A stretch of 64,000 bases of DNA, taken from contig JBGCGC010000129.1 of the NCBI GenBank assembly GCA_045110475.1, positions 1-64,000 on the forward strand. Direction: 5' to 3'. The notes below the pieces were generated by a model, which ran no database searches, had not been told where the DNA came from, and saw only the letters and a list, made by a program, of their open reading frames with translations. Below are positions 53,728-62,843 of this stretch, in pieces. A program made the translations under genes and the position numbers. The DNA comes from Granulosicoccus sp045110475 (GTDB lineage: Bacteria; Pseudomonadota; Gammaproteobacteria; Granulosicoccales; Granulosicoccaceae). Each line of letters starts with the position of its first letter. The stretch's first letter is position 1.

Positions 53728-55518
53728 ATGGCAAACGATTCCACCAGTGGGCTGTTATCGCAGTCGTCAACGATAGCGGCAAGCCTATCGGATCAGCCGA
53801 CTCTGGAATGCGTGGGATTGGGTAAATCATTCGGTACTGTTGTGGCTTTGCAGGATGTGAGTCTGAGGTTACGCGCGGGGCAAGTGCATGCCTTGCTGGG
53901 TGAAAATGGAGCAGGGAAGTCAACACTCGCCAAATGCATGATGGGTTTTCATCGTCCGGATACAGGCCAGATCGCCGTACGAGGTCGGCAGACTGATGTC
54001 AGCAGCCCGGAAGTCGCTCAGTCACTGGGACTTGGTATGGTTTATCAGCACTTTACACTGGTGCCATCAATGACGGGCCTGGAAAATCTTGTTGTATCGC
54101 AACGTCGTCGTCGCTGGTGGATCAATTGGCGACAAGAGTTTAAACAGTTGAGGGATCAACTTGCACAACTCCCGTTCAGTATTGATCTGGAACGACCGGT
54201 ACATTCGTTGTCATCGGGAGAAAAACAGAAACTTGAAATCATCAAGCAGCTTGTCTTTGGTTGTCGGGTACTACTACTTGATGAGCCTACATCAGTGCTG
54301 ACGCGACAGGAGGCAGATGAGTTGCTGGGCCTGCTAAAGCAACTGTGCCAACAGAAAGCGCTCAGTGTTTTAATGATCACACACAAGTTACGCGAAGTCC
54401 GTACCTGGGCTGATCAGGTACATGTACTAAGGCGTGGTCGATGTGTCGGTGGTGGTCAGACCAATACATTTACGGATGATGACTTGGCAAGGCTAATGGT
54501 CGAGGGTGATACGGCACCTGGTAACGATCCGAAAACTGCATTCAGGAACATGGTTCAATTGCCTGCATCAAAACCCGAGTTCGGGACTGGTAAAGCACGC
54601 TCGACAGCCTTGTCAACTGTGTTGAGCGTGGAACAACTTGCTGCCTTGCGTGACAATGGCAAACCGCTGACTGTTCAGAGCCTGCAAATACTGACAGGGC
54701 AGATCATTGGAATTGCCGGTGTTTCGGGCAATGGACAAAGCGAGTTCATGCAATGTCTGGGAGGATTGCGTTCGTATACTGGTACTGTGAAAGTGTGTGA
54801 CAAAAAATTCATACCCGACCGCCAAAGTATGCAGCGATTCGGCGTCCGTTATCTACCGGAAGAGCCATTACACTCAGCCTGCGCTGCAGAGATGACCGTT
54901 AGCCAGAATCTGGCTTTTCGTGATTTCGACGTGCACTCGTTGGACGCAGATTCGTCCTCTGACTTACCCAGGCGTCGTTTCGGGCTACCGGGAACGATGA
55001 GCCTTCATCGCGCTGCACGACAGCAGATTACGGACTACGATATCCGGCCCAGTGATCCGGAACAGCGACTGGGACAGCTTTCTGGCGGCAACGTACAGCG
55101 TGTAGCGCTGGCACGAGAATTTGGCGGTAACTGCCGATTACTAATTGTCTCCAACCCTTGTTTTGGTCTTGATATCAGTGCAGTAGCGGCAACCCATACT
55201 CGTTTGGCTGAGGCTCGTGCTAGCGGAACCGCTGTGCTGCTATTCAGTGAAGACCTTGACGAGCTGATGACACTCAGCGACAGTTTACACGTCATGTTCG
55301 ATGGCCAGCTGAGCAAGGCGATTGTAACTGAGAAGGCAGATGCTCATCGCATAGGACAGCTCATGGCAGGCAACAATGACCATTCTCATTTGCCTGATCA
55401 CAATTGTCGAAAAGGCTCCGTTCATCCGGTGACACGAGTAGATTCAGTAGATCAGATGCCGGATGTTGATAACAATCACCTTGACAACCAGTACATCCGA
55501 AATGAAGCTAAAAAGTGA
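53728..55518 (+). CDS. BMP-type ABC transporter tandem ATP-binding protein
   Basis: A 596-aa two-cassette ATPase of the sugar/nucleoside type. The first half has Walker A LGENGAGKSTLAKCM (about 57-71), the signature LSSGEKQKLEI and Walker B LLLDEPTSVLT. The second half has GVSGNGQSEFM in the degenerate Walker A place, the signature LSGGNVQRVALAREF and LLIVSNPCFGLD as Walker B (Asn where Asp/Gln is more usual). It lies 8 bases after the first cysteine hydrolase, showing that importer and enzymes are one unit. The last 60 residues are a polar tail. Confidence 0.91.
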   Translation: MANDSTSGLLSQSSTIAASLSDQPTLECVGLGKSFGTVVALQDVSLRLRAGQVHALLGENGAGKSTLAKCMMGFHRPDTGQIAVRGRQTDVSSPEVAQSLGLGMVYQHFTLVPSMTGLENLVVSQRRRRWWINWRQEFKQLRDQLAQLPFSIDLERPVHSLSSGEKQKLEIIKQLVFGCRVLLLDEPTSVLTRQEADELLGLLKQLCQQKALSVLMITHKLREVRTWADQVHVLRRGRCVGGGQTNTFTDDDLARLMVEGDTAPGNDPKTAFRNMVQLPASKPEFGTGKARSTALSTVLSVEQLAALRDNGKPLTVQSLQILTGQIIGIAGVSGNGQSEFMQCLGGLRSYTGTVKVCDKKFIPDRQSMQRFGVRYLPEEPLHSACAAEMTVSQNLAFRDFDVHSLDADSSSDLPRRRFGLPGTMSLHRAARQQITDYDIRPSDPEQRLGQLSGGNVQRVALAREFGGNCRLLIVSNPCFGLDISAVAATHTRLAEARASGTAVLLFSEDLDELMTLSDSLHVMFDGQLSKAIVTEKADAHRIGQLMAGNNDHSHLPDHNCRKGSVHPVTRVDSVDQMPDVDNNHLDNQYIRNEAKK

Positions 55519-56233
55519 TAGACAATCCATGCAGGCTTCAGAGCAAATCAATTCTAAAATTGAGTTGAATCACGCACGTCCCGGCAGATGGACGTTCAGT
55601 ATGTCTCGTACGGCATTGATTGTTATAGACATGCAACATGATTTTATTGACAATGGTGGTTTTGGTGAAAGTTTGGGTAATGACGTAACACCATTACAAG
55701 GTATTATTCCAACCGTAGCGCAGCTGCTTGACACGTGTCGAGAGGCTGGCATGCTGGTTATACACACGCGAGAATCACACGATGCGGATTTGAGTGATTG
55801 TCCTCCTGCAAAATGGCGTCGAGGAGACCCAGGATTGCGAATCGGTGATCCGGGACCCATGGGGCGTTTACTGATACGCGGTGAACCGGGTGTGGAGATT
55901 CTCGACGAGTTACGACCCTGGCCCACGGAAACGGTTATCGACAAGCCGGGTAAGGATGCGTTCTATAAAACCCCCCTGGACGTCTTGTTGCAGAATCAGG
56001 GTATCGAGTCGCTGATCATATGCGGTGTCACTACCGAAGTCTGTGTACAAAGCACAATGCGAGCAGCAAACGATCGAGGCTATGAGTGTCTCTTGGTTAC
56101 TGATGCAACTGAAAGCTACTTTCCACACTTCAAGGCTGCCACCATCGAGATGATCATTGCCCAGGGAGGAATTATCGGCTGGGTTGCAGAGAGTTCATCC
56201 TTGTGTCATGTCATTGCTGAGCATACCCGGTAG
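55502..56233 (+). CDS. Isochorismatase-like cysteine hydrolase, second copy
   Basis: A 243-aa paralogue of the 53042 protein with the same triad: LIVIDMQHDFID, VIDKPGKDAFYKTP and GVTTEVCVQSTM. Its differences (Glu for Asp before the active-site Cys, a different C-terminus) suggest another ureide substrate. Three starts are possible: 55502 overlaps the ATPase stop, 55529 follows it, and 55600 lies just before the domain. I keep 55502 without strong evidence. Confidence 0.86.
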   Translation: MKLKSDRQSMQASEQINSKIELNHARPGRWTFSMSRTALIVIDMQHDFIDNGGFGESLGNDVTPLQGIIPTVAQLLDTCREAGMLVIHTRESHDADLSDCPPAKWRRGDPGLRIGDPGPMGRLLIRGEPGVEILDELRPWPTETVIDKPGKDAFYKTPLDVLLQNQGIESLIICGVTTEVCVQSTMRAANDRGYECLLVTDATESYFPHFKAATIEMIIAQGGIIGWVAESSSLCHVIAEHTR

Positions 56234-56324
56234 CCTGCGCTATTAAAATGACTAATCCCGTCACCCCCAAGGACATCGATGCACACTAGTTCGTTCCATT
56301 CATCCATTACAGGAAGCAATCATC

Positions 56325-56675
56325 ATGAGTGAGTCCATGCATTGGCCAGCGCTGATTGCCGGTGGCTGGCAGACACTGCCTTTTACGCCGTTTCGCGAAG
56401 GGGTTGATGCAGCCTGGCTACTACGATCCACCTGCGTTGATAATCCTCTTGAGATGGCGGTACTACGCTATGCATCTGGTGCAGGCGTTCCGAAACACCG
56501 ACATCAGGGTACAGAAACCATTCTGGTTCTGGAAGGTGCACAAAGCGATGAGCACGGCACTTACGGTATGGGAACTTGTATCATTAATCCTCGAGGCAGC
56601 GAACACTGGGTGTATTCAGAACACGGCTGTGTAGTTCTGGTGCAATGGGAGGAGCCGGTGTTGTTTCTGGATTGA
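56325..56675 (+). CDS. Small single-domain cupin (ChrR-like)
   Basis: A 116-aa cupin resembling the ChrR cupin domain. The two metal-binding motifs read PKHRHQGTETILVLEG (His, His, Glu; about 57-72) and GSEHWVYSEHGCVVLVQWE (His; about 92-110). aggaag lies upstream of the ATG. It is the last gene of the BMP operon, 91 bases after the second hydrolase. It could be an enzyme or a metal/ligand sensor; the role is unknown. Confidence 0.8.
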   Translation: MSESMHWPALIAGGWQTLPFTPFREGVDAAWLLRSTCVDNPLEMAVLRYASGAGVPKHRHQGTETILVLEGAQSDEHGTYGMGTCIINPRGSEHWVYSEHGCVVLVQWEEPVLFLD

Positions 56676-56823
56676 ACGCTCGTCGTTATCTAGTCCAGGC
56701 TAGATTGTTGCTTCCAAAAAAAGCAATCGCCAGTTCTCTAGAATCCAGAGTGAGTCAAGGCTACGATCAAGTTAGATCTTAACAAGGTTATGCCATACAC
56801 ACACGCCATCAATGTGGTCTCAT
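56676..56823. other. Convergent spacer with short dyad and A-run
   Basis: Contains atctag-tccagg-ctagat (56689-56706, a 6-bp stem with a 6-base loop) and a ttgctt/aagcaa hairpin around a run of seven A (about 56707-56728). Together these could end transcription of the LysR gene on the minus strand, where the A-run reads as T. The 16 bases from 56691 also occur at 17701-17716. Confidence 0.35.
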
Positions 56824-57735
56824 CTACTGTTCGGTGACCTCTTCATAGCTGTCCTGCATGGCTCGAGCCAGTTGATTGGAAAAGCGTGCCGCAGCCACAG
56901 GTAGCGTACGGCCTCGTAAACGCCCAAGATATAATCGACCGACGGGTACATCTTTCGTTGACAGCGGGATGAGTACAAGATCGGAGTTTTCGCTATCAAT
57001 GGCAATGGGAATCTGAAAGCTGATAGCCTGTTCATGCAGCACATAATGACGCATGAAATCGAATGACTCAGACTCGACTACCGAATGCAACGGTACACTG
57101 TTGGTGCGTAGTGAGCGCTCCAGCAAATGCCGGACTCCATATTGCTGTGACGGCAAAATGCAATTGTGTTGCAGACAATCCCGCAAGCGTAATTCATCGG
57201 CATCTGCTAGCGGATGATCGCTAGCCATAACAACGTTAACCGATTGAGCAGCGACAAACAGAACTTCAAAGTTCACCATGTGCTCAGGCTCAAAAACGAG
57301 TGCAAGATCGCAAGCGTATCGGGCAAGGTCTTGTTCGGCCGCTGCGCGATCGCGTACGTTAACAGTGAATTGCACACCTGAGTGCTGGCGTCGGTATTGC
57401 GCTATCTGTGCTGGCAGAAAATAGGGCATCAACGCCTGGGAGCATGCAAGCGATACCGTACCAAGTCGCTCACCGGCCAGATCAGCCACCTGTGATTGTA
57501 CGCCGGCCAGATCAGCGAATTGTCGACGTATGTGCTGGATGAGCAATTCACCAGCCGGGTTCAACCGCATACCTCCGGGCAACCGTTCGAAAACCTGAGA
57601 GCCAAATTCCTGTTCAAACCGCTGAATGCGACGATTCAACGCAGATGCGGTGATGTTCATTTCATCCGCCGCCTTTCTAATGGAGCCGCAGCGCATGACC
57701 GCTTCGATCAGTTTGAATGTCTGTAGATGCTTCAC
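56824..57735 (-). CDS. LysR-family transcriptional regulator
   Basis: A 303-aa LysR protein. The winged helix is at the N-terminus (FKLIEAVMRCGSIRKAADEMNITASALNRRIQRFEQEFGSQVFERL, residues about 7-52, HTH in the middle). The effector domain follows (TVSLACSQALMPYFLPAQIAQY, about 92-113). The start is GTG 57735. Lying between the BMP operon and the racemase genes, it is the natural candidate regulator of both; the dyads at 48673 and 58081 support this. Confidence 0.93.
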   Translation of the reverse strand: MKHLQTFKLIEAVMRCGSIRKAADEMNITASALNRRIQRFEQEFGSQVFERLPGGMRLNPAGELLIQHIRRQFADLAGVQSQVADLAGERLGTVSLACSQALMPYFLPAQIAQYRRQHSGVQFTVNVRDRAAAEQDLARYACDLALVFEPEHMVNFEVLFVAAQSVNVVMASDHPLADADELRLRDCLQHNCILPSQQYGVRHLLERSLRTNSVPLHSVVESESFDFMRHYVLHEQAISFQIPIAIDSENSDLVLIPLSTKDVPVGRLYLGRLRGRTLPVAAARFSNQLARAMQDSYEEVTEQ

Positions 57736-58597
57736 GTCTCAGATAGGTTCAGTTCAGTTCAGTAAGTTCGGTTTGTTTTTGGTATGTTTTTGTACTGGAT
57801 ATTGGTAGTGGTAGGGGACTTACATTACCGGAGTGAAAGTTGTGACGGCATCCATTCATCCTCTGCCGCAATATTTGGTGCAGAAATCAGCAGAATATGT
57901 TCAACACATCATCAATACAGATTCATTTTTCTATAGTTGTGATAATTTCTCAATAGTCGTAACGCTCGAGCGGCTGCATACGGTGCCAATCCATCAGAAA
58001 ATCGTTAGAAGCCTCACAGTGGCAGTCCACTTGTGGAGTATATAGCTTCTCACGAAAGCTGGTGCTGCAATTGCAGCGCTATGCTGCAAAAATAACAGCA
58101 TGCATCGCTAGTCAAACTCTATAGTTTCCCAAAGTTACCTTCGGTAAATTCTGTTTGCTATCGAGCTTGAAAATCAATTACTTCACAAAACCTAGTGGCG
58201 CATTTTTCATTTTGTCTTTTCCAGAAATCCGTCTTGCACAACTGATTGCCTCTCTGACAACCACGCTTTTGCGCGTTTCAGGTAACAATGTGACAATTCA
58301 CCGGTTTTCATCTTTCAGTACGACGCATAAAAAAAAACTTGCTAACACGTTCCGTATTGGCAGTCTGCAGCGGCTGGCCGAAAGCCATTTCGCCACACGA
58401 CTGATGTCAATCGGTTTGCATCTGCGTCTGATTGGCCGGCTGGGCCGGATCGCCGGTCTCGAATCAGTTCTTAGTCATATAAAAGTGCATGACAATGTCT
58501 GGTGCGCACCTCGTTGTGATATCGCTGAACACTGGCGAAGCACCTGCGCCTTGCCTTGCTGATCCAAATAACTCTTCCTGCTCAAACAGATTCTTTC
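57736..58597. other. Long non-coding region upstream of LysR and racemase genes
   Basis: An 862-base AT-rich gap. It begins with a short gttca direct repeat (about 57747-57763), carries the palindromes described separately (58064-58101), and shows no gene I trust. A plus-strand frame at 58155-58562 starts with TTG, has no Shine-Dalgarno or family motif and is Arg/Ser-rich; I reject it. The distance from the LysR-type dyad to the racemase ATG (about 500 bases) is unusually long, so a small RNA, a leader or a lost gene may be present. Confidence 0.45.
58064..58101. promoter_or_regulatory. Candidate LysR operator: palindrome plus T-N11-A dyad
   Basis: A perfect 14-base palindrome (gctgcaattgcagc, 58064-58077) is followed at once by ATGCTG-N9-CAGCAT (58081-58101), whose spacer is caaaaataa. 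The second unit is of the T-N11-A kind and shares spacer and flanks with the site upstream of the BMP operon (48698-48712). It lies between the LysR gene and the racemase genes. Confidence 0.45.
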
Positions 58598-59410
58598 ATG
58601 AACAGCGATACGAAACACAACTCATCCGAGAACAGCCCATATAGGGTTATGTTACTGAATCCGAACACATCGCAGTCAATGACTGACGGGCTTATGAAAG
58701 TAGCCACGTTCGCTGCCAGAGCAGGTACCACATTACTTCCCTATACGATGACACGGGGTTTTCCCTACATTTCCTCTCGTGCTGAAGCCCAGATCAGTGG
58801 CTCACTTGCGCTTGAAGCTATTGCAAAACACGAGCATGAGATTGATGCGGTGATCATTGCGGCGTTTGGTGATCCAGGACTACGGGCCGCTCGTGAGCTT
58901 TTCCCTTTGCCAATTATCGGTATGGCTGAAGCATCAATACTTACAGCCGCTCAGATCAGTGAGTGTTTTTCTATTGTGACCTTTACGCCCGCAATGTCGA
59001 GCTGGTACCTGGACAGCGTGCAGAATTCTGGTTTATCTCAACGATTCGCAAGCCTGCGGACACCACAGTACCACGATGGAAACGTCAGCGATATTCAGGC
59101 AAGAATGCGTGAGACGATATGCGAGCTCGTTAATCAATGTTCTGATGAAGATGGAGCAGGCGTTGTGATATTGGGTGGTGCACCCCTGGCAGGGTTAAGT
59201 TTTGAGCTACAGACAGAGGTGCCAGTACTGTTGCTGGATCCGATCTGGTGTGCTGTACGTCAGGCTGAAGCTTTGGTGGGTGCTGTTTCACGACAAGCCT
59301 GGCAGACTCGAAATAAAAAGCAGATACCAAAATCTTCAGCGGGACTTGATCCTGTCCTTGCAGACCGGATGGCTGGTAACTTAACCTTCGATCACACCCA
59401 AGACAAATGA
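58598..59410 (+). CDS. Asp/Glu/hydantoin racemase superfamily protein lacking both catalytic cysteines
   Basis: A 270-aa protein of the hydantoin/aspartate-racemase fold. VMLLNPNTSQSMT opens the domain (about 13-25). Where hydantoin racemases have Cys in the first site, this reads AAFGDPGLRAARE; where the second Cys should be, it reads VILGGAPLAGL. Both catalytic positions are therefore Ala and Gly, and a two-base racemase mechanism is not possible. The neat conservation of the rest argues for a real gene with another reaction or a binding role. The start is ATG 58598, without a clear Shine-Dalgarno. Confidence 0.82.
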   Translation: MNSDTKHNSSENSPYRVMLLNPNTSQSMTDGLMKVATFAARAGTTLLPYTMTRGFPYISSRAEAQISGSLALEAIAKHEHEIDAVIIAAFGDPGLRAARELFPLPIIGMAEASILTAAQISECFSIVTFTPAMSSWYLDSVQNSGLSQRFASLRTPQYHDGNVSDIQARMRETICELVNQCSDEDGAGVVILGGAPLAGLSFELQTEVPVLLLDPIWCAVRQAEALVGAVSRQAWQTRNKKQIPKSSAGLDPVLADRMAGNLTFDHTQDK

Positions 59411-59421
59411 GTAGATAAAGC

Positions 59422-60213
59422 ATGCAAGAGATCAAGCGTGTCGGTATGTTGACACCCTCATCCAACACGGTTCTTGAACCGAGCACATCACGTTTACTGC
59501 ACGTATACGACGGCGAAGTTAGTATGCATGTGTCCCGACTGCCGGTCGTGGAAATATCGTTGAACCAACAGTCGAAACAGCAGTTTTCACTCGAACCATT
59601 TCTGCAAGCTGCCGAAAGACTGGCTGAAGCTCAAGTGCATCTAATCGTCTGGAATGGCACTTCGGCTTCTTGGCTGGGCATAGAACGGGATCGTGAGCTT
59701 TCTAAGGCGATCGAAACTCGCTTTGGTATTCAAGCAACCACGACTTTGCTGGCTTACGAGCAAGCACTTCTTGCTTTGAACGCCCAGCGGTTGATTTTAA
59801 TTACACCCTACCTTCATGACATACAAATACGTATTATTGAACAATTGACTCAGACCGGTTATGTGGTGGCCGCCGAGCGTCATCTTAACGATGCAGGCAA
59901 TTTTTCATTCAGCAACTATCCACCTGAACTTATACACTCTATGATAGTAGACGCTATTGACGAGACAGTAAGAAACGATAGTCTAGGTTTGCCTCTTCAA
60001 CCTGCTTCAAACAGGACTGTTGACGCTGTGCTTATCTTATGCACGAACTTCAACGGCGCATCTGTCGCTCAGGATATTGAAAAAAAATATAATATTCCAG
60101 TTATTGATTCTGTAGCAGTCACCGCTTGGTACTCCTTGCATTGTGTTGGTATAAATTCTGACAAGGTAGCGGGCTGGGGGCAGGTATTTTCATTAGCAGT
60201 GCCCAACAAATAG
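59422..60213 (+). CDS. Maleate isomerase / arylmalonate decarboxylase-like protein
   Basis: A 263-aa Asp/Glu racemase-superfamily member with MLTPSSNTVLEP at the N-terminus (about 9-20), typical of maleate cis-trans isomerases and arylmalonate decarboxylase (AMDase). The first Cys position reads VWNGTSASW, a GTS as in AMDase rather than CTS; the second Cys is present in LILCTNFNGAS. One Gly plus one Cys is the AMDase pattern, so decarboxylation is possible. It lies 11 bases after the other racemase-fold gene, giving a two-gene unit. The substrate is unknown. Confidence 0.82.
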   Translation: MQEIKRVGMLTPSSNTVLEPSTSRLLHVYDGEVSMHVSRLPVVEISLNQQSKQQFSLEPFLQAAERLAEAQVHLIVWNGTSASWLGIERDRELSKAIETRFGIQATTTLLAYEQALLALNAQRLILITPYLHDIQIRIIEQLTQTGYVVAAERHLNDAGNFSFSNYPPELIHSMIVDAIDETVRNDSLGLPLQPASNRTVDAVLILCTNFNGASVAQDIEKKYNIPVIDSVAVTAWYSLHCVGINSDKVAGWGQVFSLAVPNK

Positions 60214-60378
60214 TCATCAGACTTGATTATTGGCAGTGAGTTGAACAGAAACTACTGAAATCATACAGATCCCTGCTCAATCTATTTTGGTAGTTTGGCT
60301 GCCTTGCTGATGCATGCACCGGAAGTTCTCTATACGTTCAATTGAGGCGCTACCGTGCAAACAGGAGGATGTGACCCA

Positions 60379-61920
60379 CTAGTGCCTGGCACTAGGTTGA
60401 TAGAAAGGCTCATTTTTTTGCTCAGGATCGAGATAGTCACTATAAAAATTTCTGACAAATGGAAGTAATGCCTTAGACAGGCGTCTACGTTCTACTTCGT
60501 CATCAGACAACGCTGATTGTAGTTCATCGTGCAGATTTTTTAGCGCATTGTCTTTGTCGACTCGCGTAAACTCACCATCCCTGTAAATGACCTCGCCAGC
60601 ACACATGACGGTACGCACTCCGTGCTGTTTAGCGCGTTGAATGGTTGCATCAAGAACGGATGTATTTTCATCAAGAAAAGGGTAAGCCATGGCTGTCCAA
60701 TCATGTAATGACAAGTCCGCAGCTTTGCCTGGCGACAGAACACCAATGGATTCGCCATAAGGTGTCGTTCGAGCACCGCCAACGGTGGCCATACGTAATA
60801 CTTGAGAGGTGGTAGGTACATCATCGTTCATCCCTGGTACACGATGAGCTCGCAATACCATGCGCATCTCCTGAAGCATATCCCGATCATCGTTGATCCC
60901 GGCTTCATCGAGGCCTATTCCAGTATTGATGCCATTTTTCTCAAACGCATTTAGCGGCGCCACACCAGACCTGAGTCGGAAGTTTGAGGAACAGTTGTGA
61001 CACAGACAAACGCCGGTTTCAGCCATACGCTCTATATCACTCTCGTTCAGCCAGACGCCGTGCCCAAGCGTCAGTCGAGGGCTGAGCATGTCAAACCTAT
61101 CCAGGTATTCCAGTGCTGTGCAACCACCGCGCTTCTTTGCATAGGCTTTTTGATAGGCCGTTTCAACCAGATGCATATGCATTGGCACATCAAATTTACT
61201 TGATGTGTCTGACAGCGCGGTAAGCGCTTCGTCAGAACACCAGTGAAGATTGGCTGGTGCCAGTTGTATGCGAGAGCGCTCTGCCTTGCCATAGGATTCA
61301 TGCAAACTATGAAACAGACTCATCGACTCATCAAGGCCGACACGGAAGCGGTCAAACCAGCGGCGCATCGGATCTTGTAGTGAGGCGGGTAAGGTGCGAA
61401 CGAATTCGTCGTCTGCCTGATAGACCAATCGGTTTTGGTCACGAAGCGCAAAGCAGTACGACACACGCATACCGATATCGTCGTAAGCCTTCAGTACTTG
61501 TTCAGAATAGCCTTGTACTTGAGATAGCTCCCCGGGCATCCATCCATGAATATGTTGGACAGTGGTAATACCAGAACCAATCATTTCGAATGCCGAATAA
61601 AGTGTGTCAAGATACAGGTTGACATTGCGGCAGATCATGCGAGTGATAAACCACAGCTCCAGTGGCATATCCGGTGAGCCTAGCTGAAGAGGGGTCAAGC
61701 CCACATGGTGATGTGCGTTGACAAAGCCTGGCAACACAATCTCGTTGCCAGTACCAATCACAGACACATCAGGATATCTTCGGTGCAGATCATCATATTG
61801 ACCAACAGCCTCTATGATGCCATCCTTCTGCAGTACTGCTCCGTTTTCTATTTCTTCTACTGATCCGTCTTCGAGCGTCTGAGTGATCAGTGTTCGACTT
61901 CTAACTAGACTGGTCGTCAT
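60379..61920 (-). CDS. Amidohydrolase / Atz-Trz-type deaminase family protein
   Basis: A 513-aa metal-dependent hydrolase of the cytosine deaminase/AtzB/TrzN branch. The metal ligands are readable: NAHHHVGLTPLQ (HxH, about 69-80), MHLVET, GHGVWL and GIGLDEAGIN (Asp). Substrates in this branch include N-heterocycles such as cytosine, guanine derivatives and triazines, cleaved to release ammonia or an amine. It is encoded beside a NitT/TauT importer. The plus-strand gene opposite is 165 bases away and that gap holds nothing notable. The start is ATG 61920; the 83 bases before the ATPase gene are non-coding. Confidence 0.9.
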   Translation of the reverse strand: MTTSLVRSRTLITQTLEDGSVEEIENGAVLQKDGIIEAVGQYDDLHRRYPDVSVIGTGNEIVLPGFVNAHHHVGLTPLQLGSPDMPLELWFITRMICRNVNLYLDTLYSAFEMIGSGITTVQHIHGWMPGELSQVQGYSEQVLKAYDDIGMRVSYCFALRDQNRLVYQADDEFVRTLPASLQDPMRRWFDRFRVGLDESMSLFHSLHESYGKAERSRIQLAPANLHWCSDEALTALSDTSSKFDVPMHMHLVETAYQKAYAKKRGGCTALEYLDRFDMLSPRLTLGHGVWLNESDIERMAETGVCLCHNCSSNFRLRSGVAPLNAFEKNGINTGIGLDEAGINDDRDMLQEMRMVLRAHRVPGMNDDVPTTSQVLRMATVGGARTTPYGESIGVLSPGKAADLSLHDWTAMAYPFLDENTSVLDATIQRAKQHGVRTVMCAGEVIYRDGEFTRVDKDNALKNLHDELQSALSDDEVERRRLSKALLPFVRNFYSDYLDPEQKNEPFYQPSARH

Positions 61921-62003
61921 GAGCTATTTCCTTGGCAAATAGTGATCCAACCTGTTTTTACAAACGGTTAGAGCTCAACAATGGGTGGTCAGCTTTTTAA
62001 GCG

Positions 62004-62843
62004 CTAGGAAAGCACACCAAGTGCGCTTTCCTGTTCTGCAAACGCTCGATCGACCTCTATTTTGAGTGCATCGGTTAGTTTGCGACGGTAATTTTCAGCC
62101 TGTTTTGAAAAAGGATCTCTTGGCCGGTTCATATCAATCGGTATGATTTCCTTGATACGCCCAGGGCGAGCGGTGAAGACACAGACCCTGTCCGCGAGTG
62201 CAATAGCTTCGTCTATATGATGGGTGACAAATACTATCGTAGCGCCACTGTCTTTCCACACATCAAGCAGAAACTCCTGCATTTTAGCTCGCGTTTGTAC
62301 ATCAAGCGCTGCAAACGGCTCGTCCATCAACAACACACGAGGACGCATTGCAAGTGATCTGGCCACAGCAACTCTTTGTCGCATACCCCCTGACAATTCC
62401 TCCGGACGTTTTTCTTCTACACCGGCAAGCCCAACTCGTTCGAGGGTGGCACGTGCCACCTCTCGGCGTTCTTCAACACTATGACCACGAATCTGCAAAC
62501 CGAAACTCACGTTTTCCCAGACATTCAACCACGGAAACAACGAGGTTTCCTGAAATATCAGGCTTCTATCAGGAGATGCCCCCTCCACCGGTTCGCCAAA
62601 GAACTCCAGGCTGCCACCGCTGACGGGTTCAAGTCCGGCCATTAAATATAGTAGTGTGCTTTTGCCGCAGCCCGATGGTCCAAGAAGTACAAGAAATTCG
62701 CCAGCACGCACTTCCAGATCTACTGACTGGATCGCAATATGGGCTCGTGCGGTGTTAGCAGCCCAAGTCTTGTTGACACCCCGGCAAGATAAAGCCACGG
62801 TGTTCCCTTTTGGGTCGGTGATTTCTGTAAGTTCAGATTGCAC
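62004..62843 (-). CDS. ABC transporter ATP-binding protein (NitT/TauT type)
   Basis: A 279-aa ATPase with Walker A GPSGCGKSTLLY, the signature LSGGMRQRVAVARSL, Walker B LLMDEPFAALD and the switch His in FVTHHIDEA. I start at GTG 62843, which has aagagg 7 bases upstream and overlaps the permease stop by 11 bases; an ATG at 62861 is also in frame. It powers import of an N-heterocycle or similar ligand for the adjacent amidohydrolase. Confidence 0.91.
   Translation of the reverse strand: MQSELTEITDPKGNTVALSCRGVNKTWAANTARAHIAIQSVDLEVRAGEFLVLLGPSGCGKSTLLYLMAGLEPVSGGSLEFFGEPVEGASPDRSLIFQETSLFPWLNVWENVSFGLQIRGHSVEERREVARATLERVGLAGVEEKRPEELSGGMRQRVAVARSLAMRPRVLLMDEPFAALDVQTRAKMQEFLLDVWKDSGATIVFVTHHIDEAIALADRVCVFTARPGRIKEIIPIDMNRPRDPFSKQAENYRRKLTDALKIEVDRAFAEQESALGVLS

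Noticed and set aside
58155..58562. 135-codon frame upstream of the racemase gene
   Set aside because: TTG start, no Shine-Dalgarno, no family motif; sits in AT-rich regulatory DNA.
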